Part shown: piece by piece, positions 7,883-16,275 of the stretch | Layout of the letters: each line of letters begins with the position of its first letter | Position numbering within the stretch: the first letter of the stretch is position 1 | NCBI RefSeq assembly: GCF_023715505.1 | Contig: NZ_JAMBOH010000007.1 | Span: 124,001 to 188,000 of the forward strand | Origin: Neobacillus cucumis | GTDB taxonomy: Bacteria; Bacillota; Bacilli; Bacillales_B; DSM-18226 | DNA: 64,000 nucleotides | Direction: 5' to 3' | Translations under genes and position numbers: made by a program | The notes under the pieces: generated by a model | Told to the model about the DNA's origin: nothing | The model's database searches: none | Seen by the model: only the letters and a program-made list of their open reading frames with translations

Positions 7883-9623
7883 TTGCTCCTATCCTGCTTT
7901 GCTCTGCTGGCCACTCATATTCCTCCGCAGACATGATTCCGTCCACTTGCCTAATTCGAATGCTTTTTTTCCAATTGGCATCATCTTTTTGCGGGAAGTC
8001 TTCGCGATAATGACAGCTTCGACTTTCTCTTCGAAGTAACGCAGCCAACACGATCGACTTGGCTGTAATGATCATGTTACGCAATTCAAGTGCGGACTTG
8101 ATGGTATCCAATCTTACAGAATATTTACCCTGCTCGAGGTCTTGTTCGGTTTTCAGTAAATACTCCCATGCATCCATCAATCGGGCTTCATTGCGAATAA
8201 CCAGGCAATTCCGATACATATTCCGGCGAAGTTCATCAATGCTTTCAAGAACATCTTTTGTTCCATTTTGGCTATTTTCAATCCACTGTTTGATCGTTTG
8301 AAATTCCTGGATGCACCATTCTTGTGACGATAATTCCTTGCCGTGCTTCATTGAATAGTGTGCAGCTGCTTTTCCTGTTCGGTAGCCATAAACTTGCCCT
8401 TCTGCGAGAGAGTTGCCCCCGGGCCGATCCGGGCCTCGTAAACCTCCAGCCGTTTCTCCGGCGATGAATAAACCCAATATGTCAGTTTCACCATCTGGAG
8501 AGGTGATTTGTGTCCCGCCGTTCATACATTGAGCCACTAGACCGACTTCAAATTTATCCGAGTGTACATCAATGCCTTTGGATTTTAACACACGTTTTGT
8601 CTTCGGCATTTTCTCCTCAACAATCGCCTCAGATCCGGGAGCCATCTTACACCATACGCCTCCGTGCGGTGATGGATTGTCTTCTGATTCTCTTTGGATG
8701 GATGTGTCCAAATAGAAGGAATGATTGGATACGGTAAATGGAAAGGCCTTGTGGTTATTAACGTCCTTCACATTTACACCTGTTGGGAGATATCGCTCCA
8801 GGAACCGCTCCCCCTTCTGATTTGAAAGAATCGGATGTGTCTTCCAAACCGGTCCTGAAAGTAATGTCACCGGAGGGTTGATCACTCCCGGGCCGATTTG
8901 CACGAATTCCATATTTACAAGCGGAATCCCTTGCTGATACGCCATTGCATACCCATCCCCCGTCATATCCGGCGTACCTACACCATAAGTGTAAAGGAAG
9001 TGGGCGCCGCCACACGCTAAGATGACAGACGATGTTTGATAGAAGACAAATTCATTTTTGTCAATATCAAAAGCGATGGCACCAACGATTCTCTTTTCGT
9101 TATCTGTTACTAATTGAAAAACCATCATCTGCTCATCAATCGGAACGTTATTCTTTTTTAATTCCTTCGCAATGATGTTAAGAATATGTCTTGCCGTGAC
9201 ACCATTCACCCTGCATGTACGGGGATAAGTAGCAAAATCACTCATACCCTGAACAAGTTTGCCATTTTTTTGTTTATCAAAATTAAGCCCTAAATCGATC
9301 AGGTCATTTATCCTTTTGGGAGCGTCTTCAGCTAACGTTCGCACTAATGCAGGGTCAATAAAACCTCGTCCCGCATCCATAGTGTCCTGATAATGAATTT
9401 CCGGTTCGTCCCGCTCGTCCCCATGGCCAATCGCGGCCGCAATCGCAAGAAGCTCCGAAAACGCTGTTGCTGTGGATCCACCTTTAAGCCAAGGGGATTT
9501 AACAGCTATTCGAACCTGTGCTCCAGACTGATATGCAGTTAATGCTGCTTTTGCAGCTGCACCGCCGCCGCCAACTACTAAAACATCACATGTAATCGTC
9601 CTTGTTATTTCCCATTTTCCCAA
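7875..9623 (-). CDS. FAD-dependent oxidoreductase of the fumarate reductase/succinate dehydrogenase flavoprotein family
   Basis: 582 residues. The N-terminal dinucleotide fold reads DVLVVGGGGAAAKAAL; the C-terminal FAD segment contains GLFIAGETAGGLRGPDRPGG and LAEGQVYG. The middle capping domain (about 250-370) is typical of fumarate reductase, aspartate oxidase and 3-ketosteroid dehydrogenase relatives. The start is TTG, eight to nine bases after AAGAAGG; no in-frame ATG fits. No partner Fe-S subunit is adjacent, so it may act alone or with the ETF system. It probably forms or reduces a double bond in the pathway intermediate (inference). Confidence 0.75.
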   Translation of the reverse strand: MGKWEITRTITCDVLVVGGGGAAAKAALTAYQSGAQVRIAVKSPWLKGGSTATAFSELLAIAAAIGHGDERDEPEIHYQDTMDAGRGFIDPALVRTLAEDAPKRINDLIDLGLNFDKQKNGKLVQGMSDFATYPRTCRVNGVTARHILNIIAKELKKNNVPIDEQMMVFQLVTDNEKRIVGAIAFDIDKNEFVFYQTSSVILACGGAHFLYTYGVGTPDMTGDGYAMAYQQGIPLVNMEFVQIGPGVINPPVTLLSGPVWKTHPILSNQKGERFLERYLPTGVNVKDVNNHKAFPFTVSNHSFYLDTSIQRESEDNPSPHGGVWCKMAPGSEAIVEEKMPKTKRVLKSKGIDVHSDKFEVGLVAQCMNGGTQITSPDGETDILGLFIAGETAGGLRGPDRPGGNSLAEGQVYGYRTGKAAAHYSMKHGKELSSQEWCIQEFQTIKQWIENSQNGTKDVLESIDELRRNMYRNCLVIRNEARLMDAWEYLLKTEQDLEQGKYSVRLDTIKSALELRNMIITAKSIVLAALLRRESRSCHYREDFPQKDDANWKKSIRIRQVDGIMSAEEYEWPAEQSRIGANG

Positions 9624-9646
9624 TGATCTGACCTTCTTCCATTTGC

Positions 9647-11194
9647 TTATTTGAATATATCTGCATCCATTTCTCTCAGGTTTGGTGAAATATTTACTTT
9701 AAAATCTATATGTGAAAGGATATCACGCTCAATATCAACCCCTGGGGCATATTCAATTAATGTGATCCCTTGGTCTTCCAATCTAAATACAGCTCGTTCC
9801 GTTAAATAGAGGACTTCCTGTTTGTTTTTCAGAGCGGCCTTCGCATTAAAAGTTAATTGCTCTACCTCAGGAATGAATTTCTTATGTTTTCCTTCATTTA
9901 ATATATTGACTTTTCCTTGTTCGATCGCAACATCCAACTTGCCACTGGTGAGCGTTCCGCAGAACATAATTTTTTTCGTTTTATGGACGATGTCGATAAA
10001 ACCGCCGGAGCCTCGAAAAACACCGTTAAACATACTCACGTTTACATTTCCTACACGATCGATTTGTGCAAACCCTAATAATGTAGCTGATAATCCCCCA
10101 CAATGGTAAAAATCAAACACTTGGGGAGAACTTATGATAGCGGTAGGATTAATATGGGCCCCGAACACCTCTTCACCCATCGGGACACCACCGATCGCCC
10201 CGTGCTCCAAAGAGAATGTAACATCATCAAAAAATCCTTCTTCTATAGCTAACTGCGGTAAACCTACAGGAATCCCGACTCCAAGGTTAATGACATCCCC
10301 CTGCTTCAGTTCCTTGGCCGCCCTCCTTAATATCACCTTTTTGGAATTCAATGGGAGCGGCTTATATACTTGTTCTAACGGAAGTTTGATTTCGCCGGTC
10401 CAGCTTGGATCGTCCTCATCAAGCAAGCTTTGTTTTTGGTCCGGATCGATTACCACTGCATCCACCAGAATGCCAGGAATGGCTACGTCATGAGGATTCA
10501 GGGTATTGTTTGGCACTACCTGTTTCACCTGGGCAATTACAAATCCCCCACTGGCTTTGGCTGCCATGGCCATCTCCAAGCCGCTTAATGTAACAGGTTC
10601 ATTTTCCAGCGTAATATTTCCGTTCTCATCCGCTGTTGAACCGCGAATAATCGCTACATGGATAGGAATGCTGGGGTAAAATAGATTCTCCTCGCCGCCA
10701 ATCTCTATGACTTTTGATATATTCTCTTTGGTATGCTCATTCAGGCGTCCGCCGTCGTAGCGTGGATCCACATATGTATGCAATCCCACTTTCGTCACAA
10801 GTCCTGATTCGCCTGCAGCCATGGCCCGAATCCAATGAAAGATCGTTCCCATTGAAAAGCCATAGGCCTCGATTTCGTTTTCGCGGATCATCTCAGTAAG
10901 CCGTGGTCCTTCTTTTACATTAAAACTGCCGCTAATTAATCTTTTGAGCATTCCACGATTCGCCACATGTTCTAATCCGGTGCTGTGTGTTTTGCTCCAG
11001 CCTACTCGCACGGGTGTGATGACCGTTAAATCTCTTGGTTCTCCAGTGGAAAGGTAACGCTTCTCCAGCTCTGCCATTACTCTTTCCGGACAAAGAACAG
11101 AAATAAGGCCGCTGATTGTAATGTTTGCACCGTTTGGTATTTTGCTGACGGCTTCTTCGAAAGAGATTACCTTTGATTTCGTAGTAGTAAGCAT
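9647..11194 (-). CDS. Acyl-CoA:carboxylate CoA-transferase, fused alpha-beta type (propionate CoA-transferase-like)
   Basis: 515 residues joining both CoA-transferase half-domains, as in Pct-type family I enzymes. The predicted catalytic glutamate is Glu330 in SLEHGAIGG, and the second-domain entry is GDVINLGVGIPVGLPQ. The enzyme would activate a free carboxylic acid to its CoA thioester by exchange. The start was moved to the ATG preceded by AAAGGGG, because the longer frame has no site. It follows the acyl-CoA dehydrogenase gene after 133 bases that contain a 9-bp hairpin. It probably makes the acyl-CoA used by the dehydrogenase and hydratase encoded beside it. Confidence 0.85.
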   Translation of the reverse strand: MLTTTKSKVISFEEAVSKIPNGANITISGLISVLCPERVMAELEKRYLSTGEPRDLTVITPVRVGWSKTHSTGLEHVANRGMLKRLISGSFNVKEGPRLTEMIRENEIEAYGFSMGTIFHWIRAMAAGESGLVTKVGLHTYVDPRYDGGRLNEHTKENISKVIEIGGEENLFYPSIPIHVAIIRGSTADENGNITLENEPVTLSGLEMAMAAKASGGFVIAQVKQVVPNNTLNPHDVAIPGILVDAVVIDPDQKQSLLDEDDPSWTGEIKLPLEQVYKPLPLNSKKVILRRAAKELKQGDVINLGVGIPVGLPQLAIEEGFFDDVTFSLEHGAIGGVPMGEEVFGAHINPTAIISSPQVFDFYHCGGLSATLLGFAQIDRVGNVNVSMFNGVFRGSGGFIDIVHKTKKIMFCGTLTSGKLDVAIEQGKVNILNEGKHKKFIPEVEQLTFNAKAALKNKQEVLYLTERAVFRLEDQGITLIEYAPGVDIERDILSHIDFKVNISPNLREMDADIFK

Positions 11195-11267
11195 TCTCGT
11201 TTTCCCCTTTCTAAATTTATAATTTGCTAACCTTAGTGATTTCGTATGAAGCAGCTGGGGCATCCCC

Positions 11268-11290
11268 CGGCTGTGCTGTGTGCACAGCCG
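11268..11290 (-). other. Intra-operon hairpin between acyl-CoA dehydrogenase and CoA-transferase genes
   Basis: Perfect 9-bp stem CGGCTGTGC / GCACAGCCG with a five-base loop and no T-run. It is more likely an mRNA stability or processing element than a terminator. Confidence 0.5.
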
Positions 11291-11327
11291 CAGTGTTTAT
11301 CGGGTCTGTCCCGGAAAAGAAAAGATT

Positions 11328-12467
11328 CTATTTTCGCTGGTCAAATTTTCTTCCTAATACTTCAGCAGCCAGCATCGTGCGATGAACTTGAACAGTACCT
11401 CCGGCAATGGATGCAGCCCGTACACAACGGTAATACCATTCCAAGGGATACTGTTTGGAGAATCCGTATCCACCATGAAGCTGTAAACAATCATCTGTAA
11501 TCTTTTTAGCCGCCTCTGCTACATAAACTTTAGCAACACTTGCTGCATGCTTATCCGGCTTATTATTTGCTGCGGCCATACCCGCACGGTACAACAAAGT
11601 TCGTGCTGCTTCCAATTGCATAAACATGTCAGCTACCATCCATTGAATCCCTTGAAATTCGCATATTTCTTTACCAAACTGCTTCCGCTCCTGAATATAT
11701 TGAACGGTTCTATCGAATGCAGCTTGGGTAATTCCTAAGGTTTGGGCAGCAAACCCTAAACGTACCCCGTTATAGACTCCCATTAGGGCTTTGAAAGCAT
11801 TACGTTCCGTCAATACATTTTCTTTTGGTACTAAGGCATCATCGAAATAAAGAGCCGATTGGAATTCACCACTCATATTTTCTTCAGGAACACCTACTGT
11901 AAAGCCTGGCGTTCCGCGTTCTACTAAAATGGCGCCAATATCGGATGTCCTTCCAGTGTTTCCAAAGCGTGCATAGACAACAAACAGATCAGCTAAATGT
12001 GCCTCACTAACCCAAATCTTGGATCCATTTAATCGATAATGATCTCCTTCATCGACCGCAGTCGTTTTCATGTCTGTGGCCGCACTCCCTGCGTCAGGCT
12101 CACTCATTCCAAGTCCCACGAATAATTTCCCGGCCGTTATTTGGGGAAGGTATAATTTCTTTTGCGCCTCTGTGCCAAGGTGATTGATGAAGGAGGCGAT
12201 TCCAATACTTGAGTGATATACCTGTCTCCCGCTGGTTGGACATACCTTGCACAATTCTTCTATCATTAATAGGGCATCAAATAAAGTTTGATTTAAACCG
12301 CCATACTCTTCTGGCAAAGTTATTCCCAAAAAGCCCTGTTCCGCCAACATACGGGCATTTGACCAATATTCCTCACCTTCGAGCCAATGTGTCCCCATTT
12401 GTAATTTGCGAGATGCAAAATCGCGGGCTACATCTTTCCATTCTTGATTTGTTTCTGTCATGAGCAT
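11328..12467 (-). CDS. Acyl-CoA dehydrogenase family protein lacking the usual catalytic glutamate
   Basis: 379 residues with the three-domain ACAD fold. FAD and substrate motifs include GLGMSEPDAGSAATDMKTTA and WVSEAHLADLFVVYAR. The C-terminal helix has DDCLQLHGGYGFSKQYPLEW. In short- and medium-chain enzymes the base lies in YEGT; here the segment reads IAGGTVQVHR, so Gly356 replaces Glu. The alternative isovaleryl-CoA dehydrogenase base position (LERL) aligns with GVRL, also without Glu. The gene is in an operon with CoA-transferase, hydratase and FadF, so it should still act on an acyl-CoA, perhaps with another base or as a reductase. Start follows AAAGGGG. Confidence 0.8.
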   Translation of the reverse strand: MLMTETNQEWKDVARDFASRKLQMGTHWLEGEEYWSNARMLAEQGFLGITLPEEYGGLNQTLFDALLMIEELCKVCPTSGRQVYHSSIGIASFINHLGTEAQKKLYLPQITAGKLFVGLGMSEPDAGSAATDMKTTAVDEGDHYRLNGSKIWVSEAHLADLFVVYARFGNTGRTSDIGAILVERGTPGFTVGVPEENMSGEFQSALYFDDALVPKENVLTERNAFKALMGVYNGVRLGFAAQTLGITQAAFDRTVQYIQERKQFGKEICEFQGIQWMVADMFMQLEAARTLLYRAGMAAANNKPDKHAASVAKVYVAEAAKKITDDCLQLHGGYGFSKQYPLEWYYRCVRAASIAGGTVQVHRTMLAAEVLGRKFDQRK

Positions 12468-12484
12468 GTTTACATCCCCTTTAT

Positions 12485-13942
12485 TTATTTTGATGCTGAA
12501 TAAACCACTTTAAGATCAGTAAAGAAATCTTTTGCAGTTACCCCAATGGAGTAAGGACCAACCGCTGAATTTTTCAAGCCGCCAAATGGAACATGGGATT
12601 CACTAATGGTTCCGTTATTGATATGTAACATCCCGGTTTGTACTTCGTTGACGAATTGTTCAGCGTACTCCATGTTATTGGTAAAGCAGGAAGCTGCAAG
12701 TCCGTATTCTACATTATTCGCTATTTCAATAGCTTCTTTAAAACTATCTACAGGAGTTACAGTTAATACTGGGCCAAAAATCTCTTCTTTAGCAATTTGC
12801 ATATCAGGTGAAACATCCGTAAAAATAGTTGGTTCATAGAAGTAACCATTTTTCTGACTCTCTACCCTTTTACCACCCTGAACCAACGTTGCTCCTTCAT
12901 TGACCCCTATTTGGACATACTTCTCGATTGTTTCCAAATGGTCTTTTGAAACTACCGGGCCAAATGTGGATTCAGGGTTCATTCCGTCACCAATGACGTA
13001 GGATTGACACTTATCTATTAAATGACTAACGACTTCATCTACTACCGACCGCTCTACCAAGATACGGCTAATCGAAGTACATCTCTGGCCAGTTGCTGCA
13101 AAAGCGGCACCGCAAATTTGGTTAACGGCTCCTTTTATATCATTATAGTCATAGATAATGCCGGCATTTTTGCCGCCCATTTCCAATTGGACCGGAATTA
13201 ATTTTTCTGCCGCGACTTGATAAATCGACCTGCCAACACCAGTAGATCCTGTAAAGGTTACTCCCTTGACCAGCGGATGGCCGATTAGAGGTGTACCAAC
13301 TTCTCTGCCAGATCCAATTACTAGATTTAAAACACCCTTAGGCAAACCGACCTTTTCAAAAATTTCGACGAATTTAGCCGCAGTTCCGACAGTTATACTT
13401 GCAGGCTTAAATACTACCGTATTTCCAGTTGCCAATGCCGGAGCTATTTTTCGAAGCGGTGTTACGATCGGGAAGTTCCATGGAGAAATTGCGGCAATAA
13501 CTCCCTTTGGTACTCTTTTTGTCTTTACCTCGATACCGGTTCTTTCACTTGGGAGGGTCTGACCGTCCATTCTCGTAGCTTCTCCTGCGGTATAGCGTAC
13601 TTCACTAATTGTCTTATTGATTTCCCCTAATGCCTCGTTTAACGTTTTCCCTTGTTCTTTCGTAATGATTTGAGCAATGGATTCACGTTCGGTGTATAAT
13701 TGTTCAGTGAAACGATACAGCAAATCTGCGCGCTTAGGAGCCGGGGTACTGGACCAATCAGCAAATGCTCTTTGCGCCGCCTCCACGGCATGATTCGTAT
13801 CTTCTACTGTTGAATTGGGTGCGATGATCACAATTTCTTCTGGATTCGCCGGATTTTCTCTTTGATATGTTTTCATATTTGATGACGGAACCCATTTACC
13901 ATCAATATAGTTTTGAATTTTAATTGGAAATACGTTTGCCAT
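12485..13942 (-). CDS. NAD(P)-dependent aldehyde dehydrogenase
   Basis: 485 residues of the ALDH superfamily, nearest by eye to 2-oxoglutarate semialdehyde or succinate-semialdehyde dehydrogenases. Catalytic residues: Asn156 in SPWNFP, Glu254 in LEMGGKNAG and Cys288 in GQRCTS. It would oxidise the aldehyde produced by the neighbouring iron alcohol dehydrogenase to a carboxylate for CoA transfer. Start follows GGGAGAG. Gaps to both neighbours are under 30 bases. Confidence 0.85.
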   Translation of the reverse strand: MANVFPIKIQNYIDGKWVPSSNMKTYQRENPANPEEIVIIAPNSTVEDTNHAVEAAQRAFADWSSTPAPKRADLLYRFTEQLYTERESIAQIITKEQGKTLNEALGEINKTISEVRYTAGEATRMDGQTLPSERTGIEVKTKRVPKGVIAAISPWNFPIVTPLRKIAPALATGNTVVFKPASITVGTAAKFVEIFEKVGLPKGVLNLVIGSGREVGTPLIGHPLVKGVTFTGSTGVGRSIYQVAAEKLIPVQLEMGGKNAGIIYDYNDIKGAVNQICGAAFAATGQRCTSISRILVERSVVDEVVSHLIDKCQSYVIGDGMNPESTFGPVVSKDHLETIEKYVQIGVNEGATLVQGGKRVESQKNGYFYEPTIFTDVSPDMQIAKEEIFGPVLTVTPVDSFKEAIEIANNVEYGLAASCFTNNMEYAEQFVNEVQTGMLHINNGTISESHVPFGGLKNSAVGPYSIGVTAKDFFTDLKVVYSASK

Positions 13943-13967
13943 GGAAACTCTCCCTTACCACTATTTT

Positions 13968-15137
13968 TTAAAGTGCTTTCCTCAAGATATTTTTCAAATC
14001 CTCTAAGGTAGTTACCTTTGGATTTGCTGCAGCCACGCCACTATCCAATGCTTCCTGGGCAACAATGTGAATTTCTTCTTCAGATAAGCTGACATTGTTT
14101 GCTCCGAGTGTTGGCGGAATATCTAAATCGGCAATTAGCCCTTTTACCGCGTCAACAGAGCGTAACGCTGCCTCTCTTGAGTTTAAGCCTTCGACATTCT
14201 CCCCTAGCAGAATCGCAATCTCTTTAAATTTTTCTTGATTGGAACTAGCATTGAATTCCATAACAACTGGGAGGAGGATGGAATTTGCTAAACCATGCGG
14301 AACTTTATAGCGACCACCTAATGGATGGGATAAAGCATGAACAGCGGCTACCCTTCCCCATATAAATGCTGCGCCGGCAATAGTACTAGCCAACATCATC
14401 TGTGAAGCCGCTTCCAAATTGGTGCGCTGAGCTACGAAAGGTCTAAGATACTTTGCAATCAGTCGAATAGCATGTAATCCCAGTGCTTCTGTGATTGGCT
14501 GTGCCTGATTGGACGTATAGGATTCAATAGCATGACTCAAGGCGTCCATTCCGGTAATCGCTGCAAGGCCTCTAGGAAGCGTGGTGAGCAGCTGTGGATC
14601 GAGGATCGCCGCTTTCGGATGCAAGTTCTGGCTAAGGATTCCCATTTTATATTTACGTTTCGTATCTTTCAGCACCATTGCATGGGTAACCTCAGATCCA
14701 GTTCCTGCAGTAGTTGGGATGGCTATTACATCGGGTCCGCGATTTGGAAGTTTGTTCTTTCCTTCATATTGGCCAAGATCTCCAGGATTAGCGACTGCTG
14801 CAGAGACTCCTTTTGCAGTATCAATCGAACTTCCACCGCCTATGCCGATCACAGCATCACATTGATTATCTAAGAATAATTGTTTAACGGTGTCCACCAC
14901 TTCAAGTGTTGGATCCGGTTGTACCTCTTTAAAAACGGCGTATTGAATTTCTCCGCTGGTTAAAATTTTTTCCAACCGCTCTAGTAATCCGGAGTTAGCA
15001 AGTCCAGGATCTGTAACGATCATCACTTTTTGATAGTTTTCAGCCTTTAGAATGTCAGGAAGTTCATTAAGTTTTCCAACTCCGTAGTGAATTTGAGTAA
15101 GTACGCCGAACTCAAATGAATCGATAAGTAGGTTCAT
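13968..15137 (-). CDS. Iron-containing alcohol dehydrogenase
   Basis: About 389 residues, first gene of the operon. The NAD site is GIGGGSSIDTAKG; metal-ligand regions are GMDALSHAIESY and VHALSHPLGGRYKVPHG. The class III Fe-ADH family includes 1,3-propanediol, lactaldehyde and 4-hydroxybutyrate dehydrogenases; the substrate is not clear. The second ATG was chosen because the upstream one lies too close to GGAGG. The promoter TTGACA-N17-TATTTT lies just upstream between two predicted GntR-type operators. Confidence 0.8.
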   Translation of the reverse strand: MNLLIDSFEFGVLTQIHYGVGKLNELPDILKAENYQKVMIVTDPGLANSGLLERLEKILTSGEIQYAVFKEVQPDPTLEVVDTVKQLFLDNQCDAVIGIGGGSSIDTAKGVSAAVANPGDLGQYEGKNKLPNRGPDVIAIPTTAGTGSEVTHAMVLKDTKRKYKMGILSQNLHPKAAILDPQLLTTLPRGLAAITGMDALSHAIESYTSNQAQPITEALGLHAIRLIAKYLRPFVAQRTNLEAASQMMLASTIAGAAFIWGRVAAVHALSHPLGGRYKVPHGLANSILLPVVMEFNASSNQEKFKEIAILLGENVEGLNSREAALRSVDAVKGLIADLDIPPTLGANNVSLSEEEIHIVAQEALDSGVAAANPKVTTLEDLKNILRKAL

Positions 15138-15168
15138 GATTTTCATTCCTCCATAAAATCTTTACTTA

Positions 15169-15190
15169 TTATCGGTTATCGATAATATAT
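15169..15190 (-). promoter_or_regulatory. Proximal GntR-type operator at the Fe-ADH promoter
   Basis: Contains the palindrome TTATCGATAA (15176-15185) followed by TATAT, thirteen bases in common with the 19-bp motif found at three other places. It lies just after the predicted transcription start. Confidence 0.5.
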
Positions 15191-15194
15191 TTTT

Positions 15195-15223
15195 AAAATA
15201 GCACCAATTTTCTGATTTGTCAA
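15195..15223 (-). promoter_or_regulatory. Sigma-A promoter of the nine-gene acyl-CoA operon
   Basis: TTGACA (15223-15218), 17-base spacer, TATTTT (15200-15195), flanked on both sides by TTATCGATAA operators. Confidence 0.65.
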
Positions 15224-15239
15224 AACAATATTATCATTT

Positions 15240-15258
15240 ATCGATAATATATAATCTA
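15240..15258 (+). promoter_or_regulatory. Distal operator, 19-bp motif copy 1
   Basis: Exact ATCGATAATATATAATCTA, identical to copies at 16038-16056 and (inverted) 20313-20331. It lies about 17 bases upstream of the -35 box of the acyl-CoA operon. Confidence 0.6.
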
Positions 15259-15357
15259 AAAAAGGGTTATATCTCCCCTGTGTTCCATGCTTCTATTAAA
15301 AAAATAACAAATTAAAAAATTATTAATCTGTACAAAGTGTTTCACTTTTAAATTTAA

Positions 15358-15999
15358 TTAAAAACTTTTGTTTTTTTCATAGTCGACGTGTTCATGCAAT
15401 GCTTTAATACAACCATTCAAATCATGTGATTTTATAGCGTTTAAGAAAGGTTCATGAATGGCAGCAACTTCAGAAAGATTGATGAAGCACGCTTGGCTTG
15501 TAAGATACCAAATTCGATTAAGTTTTGACACCAACGTCTCCCACACACTATACATGAATTTATGTTCTGCCATGTGAAATATTTTTGAATGGAAATTAAT
15601 ATCGGCTACTCTTAAGGAGTCCAAATCATTGGTTTCACCAGCTCGAACCATCTCAAGGTAAAAATTTTCAAGGTCCCTTAAATCTCCAGCTTTCAATCTT
15701 TCCAAACTTCTTTTGATCGCTAATTCCTCCATTATGATACGGAAACAATATAATTCCTCCGTTTCTACCATCGATATGTTTGATACAAAAGTTCCCTTAT
15801 ACCGAATGCTTACGACCAGGTCTTCTTCAGCCAGCTTTAATAATGCTTCTCTAACAGGGGCTTGGCTCACACCGAAATCTCTTGCTACTTCCAATTCAAG
15901 GATCCTGTCTCCCGGCCTAAGTTCTCCTTTAATGATTAAATCACGCAAAGCTTCATGAATCTGGTCAGAAAGCGATTTGTTCACAATAGATCTCTTCAT
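15358..15999 (-). CDS. GntR family (FadR/FCD subfamily) transcriptional regulator, copy 1
   Basis: 213 residues: an N-terminal winged helix (about 1-70; GDRILELEVARDFGVSQAPV) and a helical FCD effector domain (about 80-205) with metal-ligand-like His residues in NFHSKIF and HEPFLNAI. FCD regulators bind organic acids or acyl compounds and usually repress. Start follows AAGGAGG. An exact 19-bp operator overlaps its own start site, and the same motif marks the acyl-CoA operon and etfB, so it probably controls them. It is closely similar to the divergent regulator at 16276. Confidence 0.85.
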   Translation of the reverse strand: MKRSIVNKSLSDQIHEALRDLIIKGELRPGDRILELEVARDFGVSQAPVREALLKLAEEDLVVSIRYKGTFVSNISMVETEELYCFRIIMEELAIKRSLERLKAGDLRDLENFYLEMVRAGETNDLDSLRVADINFHSKIFHMAEHKFMYSVWETLVSKLNRIWYLTSQACFINLSEVAAIHEPFLNAIKSHDLNGCIKALHEHVDYEKNKSF

Positions 16000-16037
16000 A
16001 AACGCCTCCTTTTGAGTAAATTCGAAATCGAGTAATT

Positions 16038-16056
16038 ATCGATAATATATAATCTA
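16038..16056 (+). promoter_or_regulatory. 19-bp operator copy 2 at the gntR copy 1 promoter
   Basis: Exact ATCGATAATATATAATCTA. It sits at the predicted start point of the minus-strand promoter and fits autorepression. Confidence 0.6.
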
Positions 16057-16061
16057 TAATC

Positions 16062-16090
16062 AATATAACATTGTTATTGTAAATCGTCAA
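16062..16090 (-). promoter_or_regulatory. Sigma-A promoter of gntR copy 1
   Basis: TTGACG (16090-16085), 17-base spacer, TATATT (16067-16062). Confidence 0.6.
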
Positions 16091-16173
16091 AATTTTTTTA
16101 TATTTAAAAATCCTGTTTAACTAATTTATTCTCCTGGTATAAATCGTCAATTTCCTAGATCATTAGCAATTGA

Positions 16174-16205
16174 ATAATGTAATGAATGGATATTCATTAC
16201 ATTAT
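16174..16205. repeat. Perfect 14-bp-arm inverted repeat upstream of gntR copy 2
   Basis: Arms ATAATGTAATGAAT and ATTCATTACATTAT are exact inverse complements around a four-base spacer GGAT. It lies 70-100 bases before the gntR start. A further ATTATCGGTTATTAAC element follows at 16241-16256. Either an operator or an mRNA/cruciform structure is possible. Confidence 0.6.
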
Positions 16206-16275
16206 GTGGTACAATACTATAAAATTAATTTCGATTAACGATTATCGGTTATTAACAAGAAAAAGGAGGGATATT

